Source: Ligustrum vulgare (Eukaryota > Streptophyta > Magnoliopsida > Lamiales > Oleaceae). From it: DNA of 64,000 bases. The notes beneath the pieces are model-generated. The model saw only the letters and a list, made by a program, of their open reading frames with translations, did no database searches and had not been told where the DNA came from. The stretch covers positions 55,574,234-55,638,233 of the forward strand of contig OY743174.1 of assembly GCA_963555705.1 (NCBI GenBank). Direction: 5' to 3'. Positions 36,780 to 49,450 of the stretch are shown here, one piece after another; positions within the stretch are counted from its first letter, which is position 1; every line of letters starts with the position of its first letter. Position numbers and translations under genes: made by a program.

Positions 36780-38762
36780 ATGGATAGTAGAATCCCACCT
36801 GGAAGTTACTTCCAGTACTCCCCTTCTGGGGTTCATGGTTCAGTTCAAAGGTCTGCATCTCTTACAGATCGCGAAAGGTTGGGACTTTGAAGTTTGAACT
36901 TCTTTTCTGATTCCTTTATTTTCCTTAGTATAATTCATTTTTTTTCTCAATGTTTCTGTATACCCTTGATGCTATAATCTGTGTTTTGTTGATAACTTTA
37001 AATCTGAGCATAGTCAAATTCGGTTTTAGGATTGTATTTTTTGTTCATTTTTCAAGTTTTCTCAGCATCCTCTAGGCTAAATGTTGTTAATTGCCTATAT
37101 TATTTGCAAGCTATGTGTGGTTTTATCATTGATGCCTGATGGCATCTTCTAATTCCTTTTACATGCTATATTATTACGTGTGTAGCATTGAGTCACACTT
37201 ATATGATTGTTACCTTAGTATGACTTTCAATGCTGTCATGATGCAGTCTAGCTTCTTGCTCCATCTTAAATTTGTATGCTCTAAGGGCATTTTTCTGATG
37301 TCAAATTTAGATTGGATACCCTTTGGTTTCCGCCTGCCTAAATGAGGATGTTCTAGAATTTAGAAGTAAAGTAACATATTTTCTGACAAATCAGTTAACT
37401 TATAAATTCTCAAAATGACATTTTTCTCGATCGGCATTATTCTGTGCTAGTTAACTATGATTCCTTTGTTATACGCTTGGCTTTATAAGGTGCTCAGAAA
37501 GACTATATTTTGATGATCTAATGTTAATCTTTCACTTGGCATGCTTATGATTTGATTTTGTTTGACATTGACAGATACTTGGCAGATTTACTGGCAGAGA
37601 GGCAAAAATTAGCACCATTCATGCAGATTCTCCCAGTTTGCAGCAGACTTCTAAATCAAGGTCATTAATGTTCTACTACCAGAGAGGCAAAAATTAGCAC
37701 CATTCACGTTCTAGTGGTCTACCTCTTGCTTTCCTAACTTATTCTACTTTGACCACGTTGCTCTAATTTAATAACCAGGAAGAAAATTGCACAAACTTAT
37801 GGTAATATCTTACAAGTGATAGTTGATCTAAGGAGACAAATTCTTCGAACATATATCTTGCAGTACTTGATCTATTTTCACCATATGAAGAAATAATTTA
37901 CAGGGAACTTCTACACACATTGGGTGTTACTTTTGTATTCTGATGCTAGAGAATTACATAGTGAAATTATTCAGGACTCCAGTTAAGTTGAGGTGATATA
38001 TTTGTGCTCAGTTCTACTAAACGTTTATTTCTTAATATCCATCTGCTGTTTAACTGACAAATATATAACCGGCGAGGTAACTCAGCTTTAGCTCGGAAAT
38101 TCTTGAATGAAGCTTGATTAGTTCATCATATCACATCTGCTAAACGTTAATTTCTTAACATCCATATGCTATTTAACTGACCCAAAGATATAACCGGCAA
38201 GCTAACCGTGCTTCAACTTGGAAAGTTCTTGTATGAAGCTTGATTAGCGCAACAAATTTGTTGATGTGATGCATCCAGCTCACTCAATGTTTGTAGATAT
38301 CAATCATGACATAACCAAGGGCACCCCTTAATTTGCATCGAAATATAATGAGAATCAAGCATACCCGTTAATTCTTCCTTTACACACAGTTTAAAACTGA
38401 ATTATTCAATTTGAAACCAGATCATTAGTTTTCAGTTCTTCAGCAAAGCCATGCAGAAAAAAATTATCCCATTGAGAGCATCAGCAGTCGAGCCATATTT
38501 GATGCATATGTATCGGTGTTTAAAATATTCTATACTTTAAATGAACTTGTCTCTAGATAACTTGTTGGTAAAATTTTTAAGAACGTATACCTTCAATACC
38601 AAGAAATAGTGAAACTAATAGGAGTATTTAAAAAAGCTAAATATATCAAGTGTCATGGTGAGACGATTAAGAACATGCCAATGTACGTTTAGGTGGTTTT
38701 ATTCTTGTTTAGCTCTGTTTTGTTTTAATCCATTGAGGCAAATCTAGGATCTGGTTTGAGAT

Positions 38763-38811
<49 letters not shown>

Positions 38812-41800
38812 GAAAATCAAATAAATAAGAAATGCATAAATGCAATCAAGGACTCTATGGTTATGACTTATGATCCCTTCAGATCTTTGAAGTTCTTTTG
38901 ACACATTCCTGAATTTGACAGTTTTGGAAATGCTGTTAAATGTTGTGGCCACTGACTTTGCATAATATTGTTATACTGAGCATGGTATGCCATATTTGAG
39001 CAAATGTATTTGTTGATTGAATCCCATAACTGGCTGTAGTTCTATCAGTGAATTATGTAGTTGAATTGAGTTGTCTAGGGATAAATTAGTTGCTCTGCAG
39101 ATTGCAGCCTAAGGCAGATTCTTTTGTTGGATATCCACTGCAGGTGTTAAACTATTTTCTGTCGGTTGTTCCTCTATTGCTATTTCAATATTGAACTGTC
39201 CTTCAAATATATCTTATATTTGCAGAAATCATGAGAGTATCAGGATTGGTGTCCAATAAGCTAACAGAAATTGAAAGAATGGGGCATGATAATCCGTATA
39301 GGTCAATGAATCAACAGCCTAATGGAGGACCAATGAATGTAATGGCATGGAATGCCATGCAAACTGAGGTGTGATATATTATATCTATCTTGGAAGTTAA
39401 TTTGGCTATGAACTATAACTTCGAATGTAGAGATGGATTTTATCATCTGTGTGATTGTAAACGTGATCAGTGTGGTCTATATTTCTCCAATCTGTGATAA
39501 TAAAACCAAATTGATCTATGCGCTAATTTTTGATTAATCGAGGAGCCCATCCTGCAAAGAACTTAAATGATGCGGTTGAAATTTATATGAAATATCACAT
39601 AAGCAATTATTGCATCTAAAATCATTTATAAGGCACGTGTCATTTATGTCGACCAGCTTCAATGTTTTACAAAGTTTACCAATTCTAAGATTTAATTTTG
39701 GAAGATATCTTTTGTAGCTGTCCTATAGCATCTTCTAACATTAAATCGTCAATTTTGATTCCTTTTGTCGCTGCAAGGACTATGTAATAAATATTACTTC
39801 TGATAGAAAATCATCAGCTAATTTAAAGAAAGTTTCCTTTCTTGGTTAGTATCTGGACATTTGACAAAATTTCCCTTTTCTTCCATAGAAGCATGATCTT
39901 ATTTAAATCTCTATCTTTGCAGGTCAAGATTTTTTGGTCTAATGTTATGAATTTGAGCGTGAGACTACACTATTAAAACTTAAAGTGGACACATAATAAA
40001 TGATAAAGAGTGACATATTTTGATATTTTATTTAGTGGAGTTTTTTCGCTAGAAATTCTAAAATAAAGTGGATTCTGCCTTGTTTTGAAAGCTTTTTTCC
40101 TTATCAAAACACAGAGCCATTCCATAATTAGGTTGCACTGAATTAATTAGTACCTCGAAATCTCGAAACTTTGGCTAATCATGGCATTCCTTAGACTAGT
40201 TCATTAGTGACTTCAGATAACACAGTTTGTGGGCTTGCTGAGACCTTAGTGTGTCTGTATTTGAGACTAGACCATTAATATTTGAGCAACGTAAATGCAT
40301 TCGATGGCTGTAGCCTGTAGTAAACTAAATTTTCTAGAAACTGATTGGACAATGTACATGTTTAATGTACCTTCATCAGGAAGATAGGCTCCAGAAAATG
40401 GCTCCGTTTCAACCACCTTCTGTAAACTGGAATGCAGTACCTGGTACAAGAACCACTCCAGTTGTGAAGAAGGTTATCCGACTGGATGTTCCTGTGGAGA
40501 AATACCCAAGTGTGAGTAAAATTGTCTTTAGAGAAATACTGTTTGGTTATTTATCTTTATCCATATTGTTGAAAGATTTAAAATGTTACTTCTAACTTGA
40601 ATTTGTGCAGTATAATTTTGTCGGCAGAATTTTAGGACCGCGTGGAAACTCTTTGAAAAGGGTTGAAGCCATGACAGAATGTAGAATATTTATTAGGGGT
40701 CAGGGCTCAGTGAAGGATACTCTTAAGGTACCAATTCGTTTACTTTTGATTATATGCCATAATTGTGAAAAGCATCGATGTTACTAGGCCCCTGTTTGTT
40801 TTTCATTATAAACAAACCATATTTTTCTCGCTCTTCTTTTCAACCTCACGTTTATTAATAAAATAATATTACACATAAATTCAAAAAAGATATCCTACTT
40901 TTTAACCACATATTCTCATAAAAATCATTATTAATTTCAAATAAACTCTTTATAAACAACATCAAACAGGGGCTAAGTGTCTGTCAGCTGCTACAAACCA
41001 AACCAAACCAAAATGTTTTAGCATTTTAAATTCAAACATAAGCATATATTAGATGAAATGTTTCCCTATTTGCCCATGAAATTTCAGGTGGTTATTATTC
41101 CCCTTTGGACTTATCACTTGTTTGATTACTGTTCTGGATGTTATTTTTTATTACTTTTCATCCAGCCTTCGAGAAGGAAGGGTATCTTAGCTCTTTTCAA
41201 CTGTTATCACCAGGGCGATGTTTATCTCCCTCATCATTTTTGTGTGCGAATTTGTTAAATTTACATTTTAAATTATGGATAATCACTTGGTTGGCCTTTA
41301 GAAAAAATACTTTCCGTGGAAAATATTGTTTATGCTGTCTTCACAAAAACTGTAACTTGAGATTGTAATTGCAACTTATTTGAAGTCAAATATGATTCAA
41401 GGATAAGAATGTAGTTCTATGCTGGTCTATAATCAACCATGTTCGATGGTATCACCAAACTTTGCTGGTTTTGTTTCTACCAACATGAATTTACTATTTT
41501 CCAGCCGTGAGGAGTGAGATTGAGTGAACGCCGGTCATGTCTTCTCAGATTTCTCACAACTGTGTCCTTTGTCTCCTTAGGAAGAGAAATTAAAAGACAA
41601 ACCTGAATACGAGCACCTAAACGAGCCACTACACATCTTGGTGGAGGCTGAATTTCCCGAGAACATCATAGACGCACGATTGGATCATGCAGTAGCAGTA
41701 CTTGAAAAACTATTAAAACCCGTGGTATTGATTCGAACAGCTTTGCAGCACTTTGATATCATTAAACCCATCTTATCTATAGGCATCTTACCGTTTCTCC

Positions 41801-41973
41801 CTTTTCCCCTTCAGGATGAATCCATGGACATTTACAAGAAGCAACAGCTGAGAGAGTTGGCTATGCTAAATGGTACTCTAAGGGAAGAAAGCCCTAGCAT
41901 GAGCCCGAGTATGAGCCCGAGCATGTCTCCTTTTAACAGCAATGGCATGAAAAGAGCCAAAACAGGAATATAA
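36780..41973 (+). CDS. STAR/quaking-like KH-domain RNA-binding protein (292 aa, seven coding exons)
   Basis: Predicted nuclear RNA-binding protein of the plant quaking-like STAR family, involved in pre-mRNA processing in relatives; best match by memory is Arabidopsis At1g09660. Coding exons: 36780-36877, 37575-37660, 39226-39368, 40380-40511, 40611-40727, 41581-41724 and 41815-41973, total 879 nt including TAA. All introns are GT-AG; the first donor (AG then GTTGGG) is weak. The N-terminus [20 protein letters not shown] fixes the start. Domains: STAR dimerisation segment, residues about 33-70 ([20 protein letters not shown]); KH domain, about 138-215, with the GxxG loop G162-P-R-G165 after YNFVGRIL; and a C-terminal QUA2-like part ([20 protein letters not shown]), a triple SMSP repeat and a basic KRAKTG end. 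No defect seen. The 5' leader may carry an intron (GTAAGC near 36668, acceptor near 36756). Confidence 0.92.
37680..37706 (+). repeat. 27-bp copy of exon 2 sequence inside intron 2 of the KH gene
   Basis: The 27 bases at 37595-37621 of exon 2 (GAGAGGCAAAAATTAGCACC is part) recur exactly 85 bp downstream, just after the donor at 37661. Confidence 0.85.
38017..38262 (+). repeat. tandem duplication, period 123 bp, in KH gene intron 2
   Basis: Two adjacent diverged copies begin CTAAACGTT(T/A)ATTTCTTAA and share ATATAACCGGC(G/A)AG and ATGAAGCTTGATTAG. Confidence 0.8.
38764..38811. repeat. (AAT)n microsatellite in KH gene intron
   Basis: About 16 uninterrupted trinucleotide units. Confidence 0.95.
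40788..40973. mobile_element. MITE (186 bp) in KH gene intron 5
   Basis: TIRs GCCCCTGTTTG and CAAACAGGGGC, flanked by TAG on the left and TAA on the right, suggesting a Harbinger-type 3-bp duplication with one change. Relatives without clear ends are at 23390-23560 and 24519-24690. Confidence 0.75.
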
Positions 41974-42204
41974 CACTACACAATAACTAATGGCGTCTCT
42001 TGTGATATCGAAGTTGCTAGCTTGCAATTAGCAATTAGCGTTCTGATGTTAGGCGTAAAAGGTGCTCTCGATACTAGTTCAGCCAAATTCGTTCGTTATG
42101 GATTAGGATGACCCCGTGCTTTGCTTCTGCACACGATGTTGGGAACCGAGACAGAAACTGCTTCATTTCAAGTAGATTGAAGCAAATTTTGCCGTACTTT
42201 TGAC

Positions 42205-42208
<4 letters not shown>

Positions 42209-42245
<37 letters not shown>
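42209..42245. repeat. (TA)n microsatellite in KH gene 3' flank
   Basis: About 18 TA units roughly 240 bp after the stop codon, probably within or next to the 3' UTR. Confidence 0.95.
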
Positions 42246-42247
<2 letters not shown>

Positions 42248-42631
42248 CTTGAACCAATGGTTTATTTAGATTGTTTTAAGCGTTATACAGTAATTGCAAT
42301 AATGTCATTCTTGTGCTCCGTTACTACTATCTTCAAGAGCTAAGTAGCCTATAACATTTTAAGTTATTTGAAGATTTCTATTTCCCGTGTACAATTCTGA
42401 CAAACTTCATTCAGAAAACATGGTTCAATATTGATATATTTAGTTTTAACCTTTTTACATGCTATATATATCTATTGCTTTCTGTTGAAGCTTGTTTTGG
42501 TGGTTCTGTTCTGAAGCTAATATTCATTCTTCTACGTAATAGGCCCCGGTTCGGGTTTTGGTTTTCGATTAGTTACTTTTATTTGCATAAATAATAATGA
42601 TAATAATAATATTGCAGCTTGTGGATTTAGT

Positions 42632-42745
42632 AGGAGGGATGTGAACGGAACGGGTCGATGCTGAAAATTACGCGGATTTGACTGCGTTTGGATGCATGTT
42701 CTTCCAGATTTTCCTCAGCGATTCGAGCTCGATGCCCCCCCCCCC
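42632..42745 (+). pseudogene. 12-oxophytodienoate reductase (OPR) C-terminal fragment
   Basis: An in-frame stretch AENYADLTAFGCMFF corresponds to the OPR segment after the GGY motif (the pseudogene at 55226 reads [15 protein letters not shown]). A frameshift then restores PQRFELDAP. A stop codon lies just before, within the GGM*TERVDA segment. A C11 run (42735-42745) and the end of another element cut it off. It is not connected to the other OPR exons by any reading frame and is separated from them by 5 kb of repeats. Confidence 0.82.
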
Positions 42746-42746
42746 T

Positions 42747-43352
42747 TCGGGGCAGGACACAGGGGGTCCTAGGGGTCACGTGACCCCCACCCCCCCCCCA
42801 CCCCCAAATTTTGATGAAAAATTCAAAAAAGATGTTTTGAATGGTTGAATAATTGATTTTTTTTTTTAATAATTGAAATTTATGCGTATTGAATAGATTG
42901 TTTTAGATGAAATATATGTAAAAGATTGTAGCATGTACTCAGTAAATATAGTCTCTTTTTGGTACCAATTAAAATCTAGATTTTAATCTTGGTCAAAGTC
43001 AACAATCAATCCCAATCATAGATTTTATACACAACTTTTCAATCATACATTTCATCAATTTTTTTTTTTCAAAATTTACTAAAAATCTAATTTTAATCTA
43101 CACTAAACAGGAACATAATTGATTGAAATTTGAATATATTAAATAATTGTTTACTGCGATATAATTTGTCAATTTCTTTTGAATTATGACGTAGATTTTA
43201 CTGAAAATAATTTAGTATATTTGTGAGATTGCATATTATTTAGTACATTGTCTTATATGAATTTGAATTTTATTGTTACTTTCGATCTTTTCTTAAAATT
43301 TTTTTTCAAATTGTACCCTCCTACTACAAAATATTTGCGTCCGCCACTATAA
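42747..43352. mobile_element. probable small DNA transposon or MITE
   Basis: The left end (GGGGCAGGACACAGGGGG) and right end (inverse of TTTGCGTCCGCCACT) are roughly inverted, about 10 of 13 matching. The left side has C-rich runs and the palindrome GGGGTCACGTGACCCC at 42772-42787. No target duplication found. A member of the dispersed short repeat family (42957-43115) is inside. Confidence 0.45.
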
Positions 43353-44880
43353 TGATATAATAGCAGTACATTCTACCTTACAGACCTTGATGTTGGTTAC
43401 ACAGATTACCAATTCCTTGAAGTCACTCCTTAAGATAGTAGTTGTAACTACATTGATTCTTGTGTTCCAAAGTTATAGTACACCACAGGGTCATGGCTCA
43501 ATCCCTTTTGTGCCTATGTATTATGCATGGTTAGAAAAATATGGGTTTGAAAATATTTTACAACACCCATAGTAAATCCCAATTTTACCATCTGCAAGAT
43601 CTTTGGGGAGCATGTATGTATTGTTCTCCATCTCTAGTCTTTATTAAGTCCATGTTCTATTCAATAAAAAATTAGATTAAAATATAAATTGAAGTCAACA
43701 ATTAATTTTAACCACAAGTTTTATGGGAATGTATAACTTTTCAATCATGTGTTTTATCAACTTTGATCAAAATTTACTAAAATTTGATTTTTTTTTCTAA
43801 ACCAAACACAGAAGTTATATAATTTAAATAACTATTTATGAAATGGTAGTATTTATTGGTATAACAATAATTACTTTCAGGATATAACAAAAATAAAATA
43901 ATGTTGATTTGGTAAGTGTTAATAATACTATAAATTATAAATAGATAGAAATGAGTGGTGGATAAGTGAGTAATATTAACGGATTCCATGAGATATGAAG
44001 ATAAGATTAGTTTGATCGATTATAAATCTTTAAGAAACACTTGTCAAATATTTGCTAATGGATGCGCTTTAATTTCATAAATCATATTTCATAAATTTAT
44101 TTAGAACTCGTTGTATAAGATTTATGTTTTTGCTTCTACTTCTACAATTTTTGCTTCTACTTCGTGTAGAAGGTTTTTCGATAAAGTTAAATAAAGCAAT
44201 AAGACCTCTTCAAATCATACAAAGCATTTTTAAAAATACATATATATATTCATACATGTTCAAAAGCTTTACCAAACGGCCCTTAACTCCTCTTTGGGAT
44301 TTTTTCATAGGTTTAGGTTGAAAAAATCGGTGTTTGTGGGTTTTGACAGTTTCTCATACTCTTTTTAATTTTACTCTCTATAACATAATTATTTCCAACA
44401 AAAAACATTTAGTTCAAATCTATAAATTGTAAATAAAAATACATCAACTGAAAGATTTATTAAAAAAAAACTTTATGATTTAAAAATTTACTTATAAGTA
44501 AAAAATTATTTACAAGATAAAAATTCACCGTGTAAAAAAACTTTTATAAAGTAAATTACTAATAAGACAAAAATTCATTTATAAAAAAATATAAAAAAAA
44601 TAATTATAAATAAGAATCACTTATGAATACAAATGATTTAAAAGTACAAAGTTGACTTTTATCTGTAAAATTTACGTACAAGTTAAAAAAAAAAAAAAAA
44701 TCTTAATTATAAGTAAAATTTAACTTTGTAAAGTAATAACTTTTTCTATGTAAAAAATTATTTTCATAATAAATTTATAAAAAATAAAACATATAATTGG
44801 GGCATAGATGTAATTTAATTTAATTTTAAAAATTTTCATAATCGATGAATAATAAACTCCCAATCATGATTTTGAACTGT
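43353..44880. other. AT-rich intergenic DNA, no gene supported
   Basis: It contains a 61-codon open frame (43387-43572) that I do not recognise, another dispersed short repeat (43640-43808), a fragment of the 36256-type MITE (about 44100-44290) and very AT-rich sequence. Confidence 0.5.
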
Positions 44881-45065
44881 AACATCTCGAAAATTTAATG
44901 ATTTTATTCGCGAATAAATATTTTAAGAATATAAAATTTATTTGAAAATCTATCGATGAGTTTTTTTAAAAATTTCGTAACTTAAGATTCGAAAACTTTA
45001 GTACGAGGTACCTACTTTAACCTATCATAATTATCATTGTAGTTAACCGTTTTATGCATGGAAAA
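44881..45065 (+). repeat. LTR-start-like fragment
   Basis: Begins TGTAACATCTCGAAAATTT, the form of many plant gypsy LTR starts (TGTAAC.TC.CGA). No partner LTR or internal domain is visible. Confidence 0.35.
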
Positions 45066-45140
45066 TTTTATATGAAACTAGACTTAGGCTTCGTTTGGAT
45101 ATCAAGATCATAGCCAATGGATATCATATGAATGATAACA

Positions 45141-45332
45141 AATAGAAGCCAAACAAGAAAGAAATAAGCATTTCTCAATATATTTGCCATGTGTAGCCAT
45201 CTACTTTGAGTTTGGTTCGGCTCGTGAACAATAAAAAATAGAAGCCAAACAAGAAAGAAATAAGCATTTCTCAATATATTTGCCATGTGTAGCCATCTAT
45301 TTTGAGTTTGGTCTGGTTTAGGAGCCGAACCT
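45141..45332 (+). repeat. tandem duplication with 96-bp period
   Basis: AATAGAAGCCAAACAAGAAA begins both copies (45141 and 45237). The copies differ at only a few positions over 79 bases. Confidence 0.9.
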
Positions 45333-45339
45333 AAGAAGT

Positions 45340-45845
45340 TCGTGTGGGAAATGAGCCGAACTAAGCCGGCCCGTTTCCCACACGTTACGTCCAAGTTGTT
45401 CACTGATGTCTTTTTTTTTTTTTTTTTAAAAGAACTTAAAAGTTAAAGAGTTAAAATAGAAAATTAAATTGGATATTGAGATATATTATTATATTATGTG
45501 ACATTTGTAACATTCAATTTATGCTTAAAATGTAACATTCTTGTAATAACATTCTCGTAGGTCTGGAGTCAATTAAAAATTTAAAACTTAAAACTTATAA
45601 TAATAACATAATATTATTATATTATTTGATATTTGTAACATTCAATTCAATTTTTTTTTTTAAACGAGCTAAATGAGCCGACTTACGAGTTGGCCCATTT
45701 TCAAGTCTGTTGGGCTTGGTCACGAGCCGAATCCGAACTATCCAATATTCAATTTTTCTATTTGATCCAAGTCCCTCTTTTCATGAGTCGAGCCGAGCCG
45801 AACCGAATTCACGAACTGTTTGATCCGTTTGTCCCCCAGCCATGT
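45340..45845. mobile_element. fragment related to the hAT MITE at 48938-49448
   Basis: Shares the ordered GAGCCGAAC, TCCAATATYCAA, TTTGATCCAAGTCC and CGAGCCGAAC blocks and ends GATCCGTTTGTCCCCCAG, like that element's right end. The left end is missing and internal AT-rich insertions or duplications are present. Confidence 0.5.
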
Positions 45846-46129
45846 GAGAGAAGTAGGTGAGTTTAGGAGTGCCACCTCAAGCCATATTAAGCCAAATGGC
45901 TTTGAAGGTTAAAAAAAAAAAAAAAAAACGAATGGTTTTGAAGAAGAAAAATAATAATAAAAACTCACCAAGGTAATGATTTAGATTAAATAAAGATTTA
46001 GAAGCAAGAATTCTCATATGTAAATAGGGATTGTGAATGTAAAGAGCTAACTCAAAAATGAGATTTCATTATGGAAAATGTCGCCATGCATCGACACCTA
46101 AATTTTTATTGAGATAGGGTATCGACACT

Positions 46130-47000
46130 TGTGTAACATCCCGAAAAAATATGATGTTCCGTCTAGCTATTAAAGAAAATGGAAAAGGGACAAAAAATAC
46201 AACTATAAAAAGAGGAGTATTCTCATCATCCATGGCCATGGTGAGGGTGAAGAAAGAAAGTATATAAACCATGATAAATCAACCCATAACCATTGTTAGT
46301 GGAGAAGCTACAAGAGGAGCCAAATAATTTCCTAAAATCTCCATTGTTGAAAGTTGATAGCTTGTTTCCCACATCTCTTCAATGCTAGAAAATCTGTCCC
46401 TCTACTCAATTTTGATGTTTGAAATGTTTGAGGGCTTTAAAGTAGGGTAAAATGGAGATTCGAAACATGGGTTTTCCGTTGCAGGCACGCAGGTGTCGAC
46501 CCCCTCCCCCTACAAGTCTGGGGTCGACCAATGGGCACAAATCGTCTCTCGACGCTTTTGGGTCGATCCCCAAAACCATAGGGGTAGACCCATGCCGACA
46601 GCTTGGAGGCCCATCTTCGTTCAATCATAACTTTTGAGTTACAATTCCGAACTAAGATTCGTAAAATGCATTGAACTCCAACTTCGAAAATCTTTCTCAT
46701 GATATATTATATACCTATGGAGATCTTTTGCTAGGAATTGTGTATTTATTTCTCTACGTACCCTCACATGAAACTCGTTAAAAGACGCTCATTTTAACAT
46801 GAAGCTATTCTAAGAACATTCATCCATTAATTGAGGTGAGTGAAATATGTTTATTTGACTTACTTGCGAATGAAAGATATCTACTTGATTTATATGATTA
46901 TAAAATACCTAATTAAATTACATGATATCATAATATATGCATGGAATATATTTACTTGATCATGACAGACCCTGAGAATTTAGAGGTCCTAGAGAATAAA
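46130..47000 (+). repeat. LTR-like or unclassified dispersed sequence
   Basis: Begins TGTAACATCCCGAAAAAATA and shares the TTCCGTCTAGC motif with the chromovirus LTR. It includes GGGTCGACC-type short repeats near 46500-46590. The open frames over it have no protein features. I could not find a second copy or the right end. Confidence 0.35.
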
Positions 47001-47209
47001 TTATTATGAGGTTAGTAAGCATAATATTTTTATAAGCATGCTAATCTCTTTATCATCAATCATGATCAATTCAAACACAAATCTTGTGATGAGGAACATT
47101 ATGACGATAATACTCGCTCATAATCTGATTATGCTATGAGAACACGTTTTTTCTTTCATTGAAGGGCAAGTACATTAGATCATGAAGAACGTGTTTGGCT
47201 TTCATTTGC

Positions 47210-47430
47210 ACACGTGGAGAAACTGTTAGCCAAGTCACAGCCACATAGGACCTTGGTTAGATAACTTGCACATTCCATCAAGTTAATCTGACGTCTTGCG
47301 TATGAATGAGGAATGGGAAGAACTTTTGAAACTCCAGTGACCATTGAAAAATACATTAAAGAACAGTGATTAAGTAGTAACCATTTGGAAAGGTCGGTGA
47401 TGGGTGATATAATTAACTCTTATAAAATAT
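47210..47430. repeat. arm related to the 16412-17583 inverted-repeat element
   Basis: Shares CACGTGGAG near the start, AACTCCAGTGACCATTGAAAA and ATAATTAACTCTTAT in the same order. It is diverged and single-armed. Confidence 0.45.
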
Positions 47431-47754
47431 TAAGGTTCGCACAAGGAAAGAAGAATGAGAATTTAAAAAAAAAAAAAAAAAATTAAAAATATATCAAGTC
47501 CTTATTTGGTTCTCTTTAAAAGATTTTTAAGAAATTGCCCCAAGCGCTCCACGCCTCCACGACACCAAATTTTGCAGTTTTGACGGAACAGAGAATAGAA
47601 TACTGACAATTCAATTGCGCGGGTTGATATTGCAATTCACAAACCAATAATATTAACAGCATTGGCAGCGTTGAATTTACTGAAAATTCGTAAAATGATC
47701 GTTCAAGCAGTCAGTCTGGCTACTCGCAGAATCGGAATGTGATAGGCTATGTAA

Positions 47755-47880
<126 letters not shown>

Positions 47881-48229
47881 TGAGATACTGCACCAGGGTA
47901 AGCTGTTTCTAATAACACAAGTGCAATGTAAAGAATATAACCTCACATGATGACATAGCTAGTATATTGTACTATGGTTCGTTTAGCAGGTGACCAAGCT
48001 CCAATATCATCAACAGACAAGGGAATTACCCCTGGTCATGAAGGAGGAGAGTGATATCCCCCTAGAGGACTGAAGACAAATTAAATCCCTGGTGTAGTCA
48101 ATGATTTTAGGTTGGCTGCCTGTAACACTATTAAAGCAGATTAGTACCCTGATTTATTTTGTCGTGTATGTGAAAAAATACTACTCAGAAGACAAGATAC
48201 TGTTTAGCTATATGTTTTTTCTTTCTCAC

Positions 48230-48420
48230 TGAGGCTCTGTTCTTTAACATTGTTGCAATTATAAATTAATTTATTTATTTATGTTTTTGAGGTAAAATAT
48301 GTGGTTAAAAAATGGAAAGTGAAAAATGTGTGTGGTTAAAAAGTTGTTTGAGAAATTGTGTTATTTAAAAATTGGTTTATAAATTGGATGATTGAGGTAA
48401 AGAATAGAAGCTAAGCTGCT
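48230..48420. mobile_element. decayed MITE of the 55840-56052 family in the OPR pseudogene
   Basis: GGCTCTGTTCTTTAA at the start and the repeated TGGTTAAAAA block match the element at 55840-56052. Ends are eroded. Confidence 0.55.
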
Positions 48421-48613
48421 AAGAATTCAAAGCATATGTTTCTAAGGACAAGTCACAAAATTACATCTGCAAGTGTAAACTTATAAGTAAATGCAAAGAT
48501 CTTTCAAACCAATTACTGCCAAGCTGAAGCCTATACTAATATTTTCATATATAGTTGCTATAACGGGAAAAACCTTTTCCTTTATGCAGCTTGAATTTTT
48601 CAAGAATGGCTAA

Positions 48614-48829
<216 letters not shown>

Positions 48830-48937
48830 TGAGATTGGAGCTAACAGAGTCAGGATAAGATTGACTTCATATTCCGATTTCATGGAGTCTAGCAACTCAA
48901 TTCTTAATGCTTTAGCAATTTACATGGCTAATGCACT

Positions 48938-49448
48938 TAGGGAAGTCAAACGGGCTGGGTCGAGTCGGGTCGGGTCAGCCCGTGAACCTCGAGATTGGTC
49001 CAGCCCATGAGCTGGACCGGTCAAGGCTCTTTCGGCTTGTCTCCCACACAGTCGGCCCAAGTTCGGCTCGTGGGCCGGCCCGTGATCGTCTTTTTTTTTT
49101 TAACTTTTCTAATACTAAAACGAATCTCACGAGCCTGAATGGACTTCTCATGAGCCTTATGAGCTTTTCACGAGCTTGAACGGGCCAGCTCGCGAGTCGG
49201 CCCATTACAGCTCGTTAGAACGAGCTGGACGAGCCTGATATGGGCCGACTCATTTTCGGCTCATTTCGCCGTTTGTTGGACTAGTCCACGAGTTGGTCCA
49301 CGAACTTTACGAGCCGAACTTGAATTGTCCAATATCCAAATTTTCTGTCCGATCCAAGCCCAAGTCCCTTTTTCACGAGCCTTGCCGAAGTTTTAACGAA
49401 CCGAATCGAGCCGAACTTGCTAACTGTCTAGCCCGTTTGCCACCCCTA
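48938..49448. mobile_element. non-autonomous hAT element (511 bp) in OPR coding exon
   Basis: The ends TAGGGAAGTCAAACGGGCT and AGCCCGTTTGCCACCCCTA are inverted with a few mismatches. The left 8-bp duplication is AATGCACT (48930-48937). The right copy is found only after skipping the copia element (55155-55162), because copia inserted across this end. Interior GC-rich with GAGCCGAAC-type motifs; no transposase. Confidence 0.88.
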
Positions 49449-49450
49449 AA

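Noticed and set aside
43387..43572. 61-codon ORF starting MMLVTQITNSLKS
   Set aside because: No family recognised, no start or splice context, and surrounded by repeats; too little evidence for a gene.
45068..45403. 111-codon minus-strand frame with an internal repeat
   Set aside because: The repeat is the 96-bp tandem DNA duplication; 96 is divisible by three, which keeps the frame open by chance.
46406..46700. Overlapping frames on both strands around GGGTCGACC repeats
   Set aside because: All frames are open because of local GC-rich composition in an LTR-like sequence; no domain visible.
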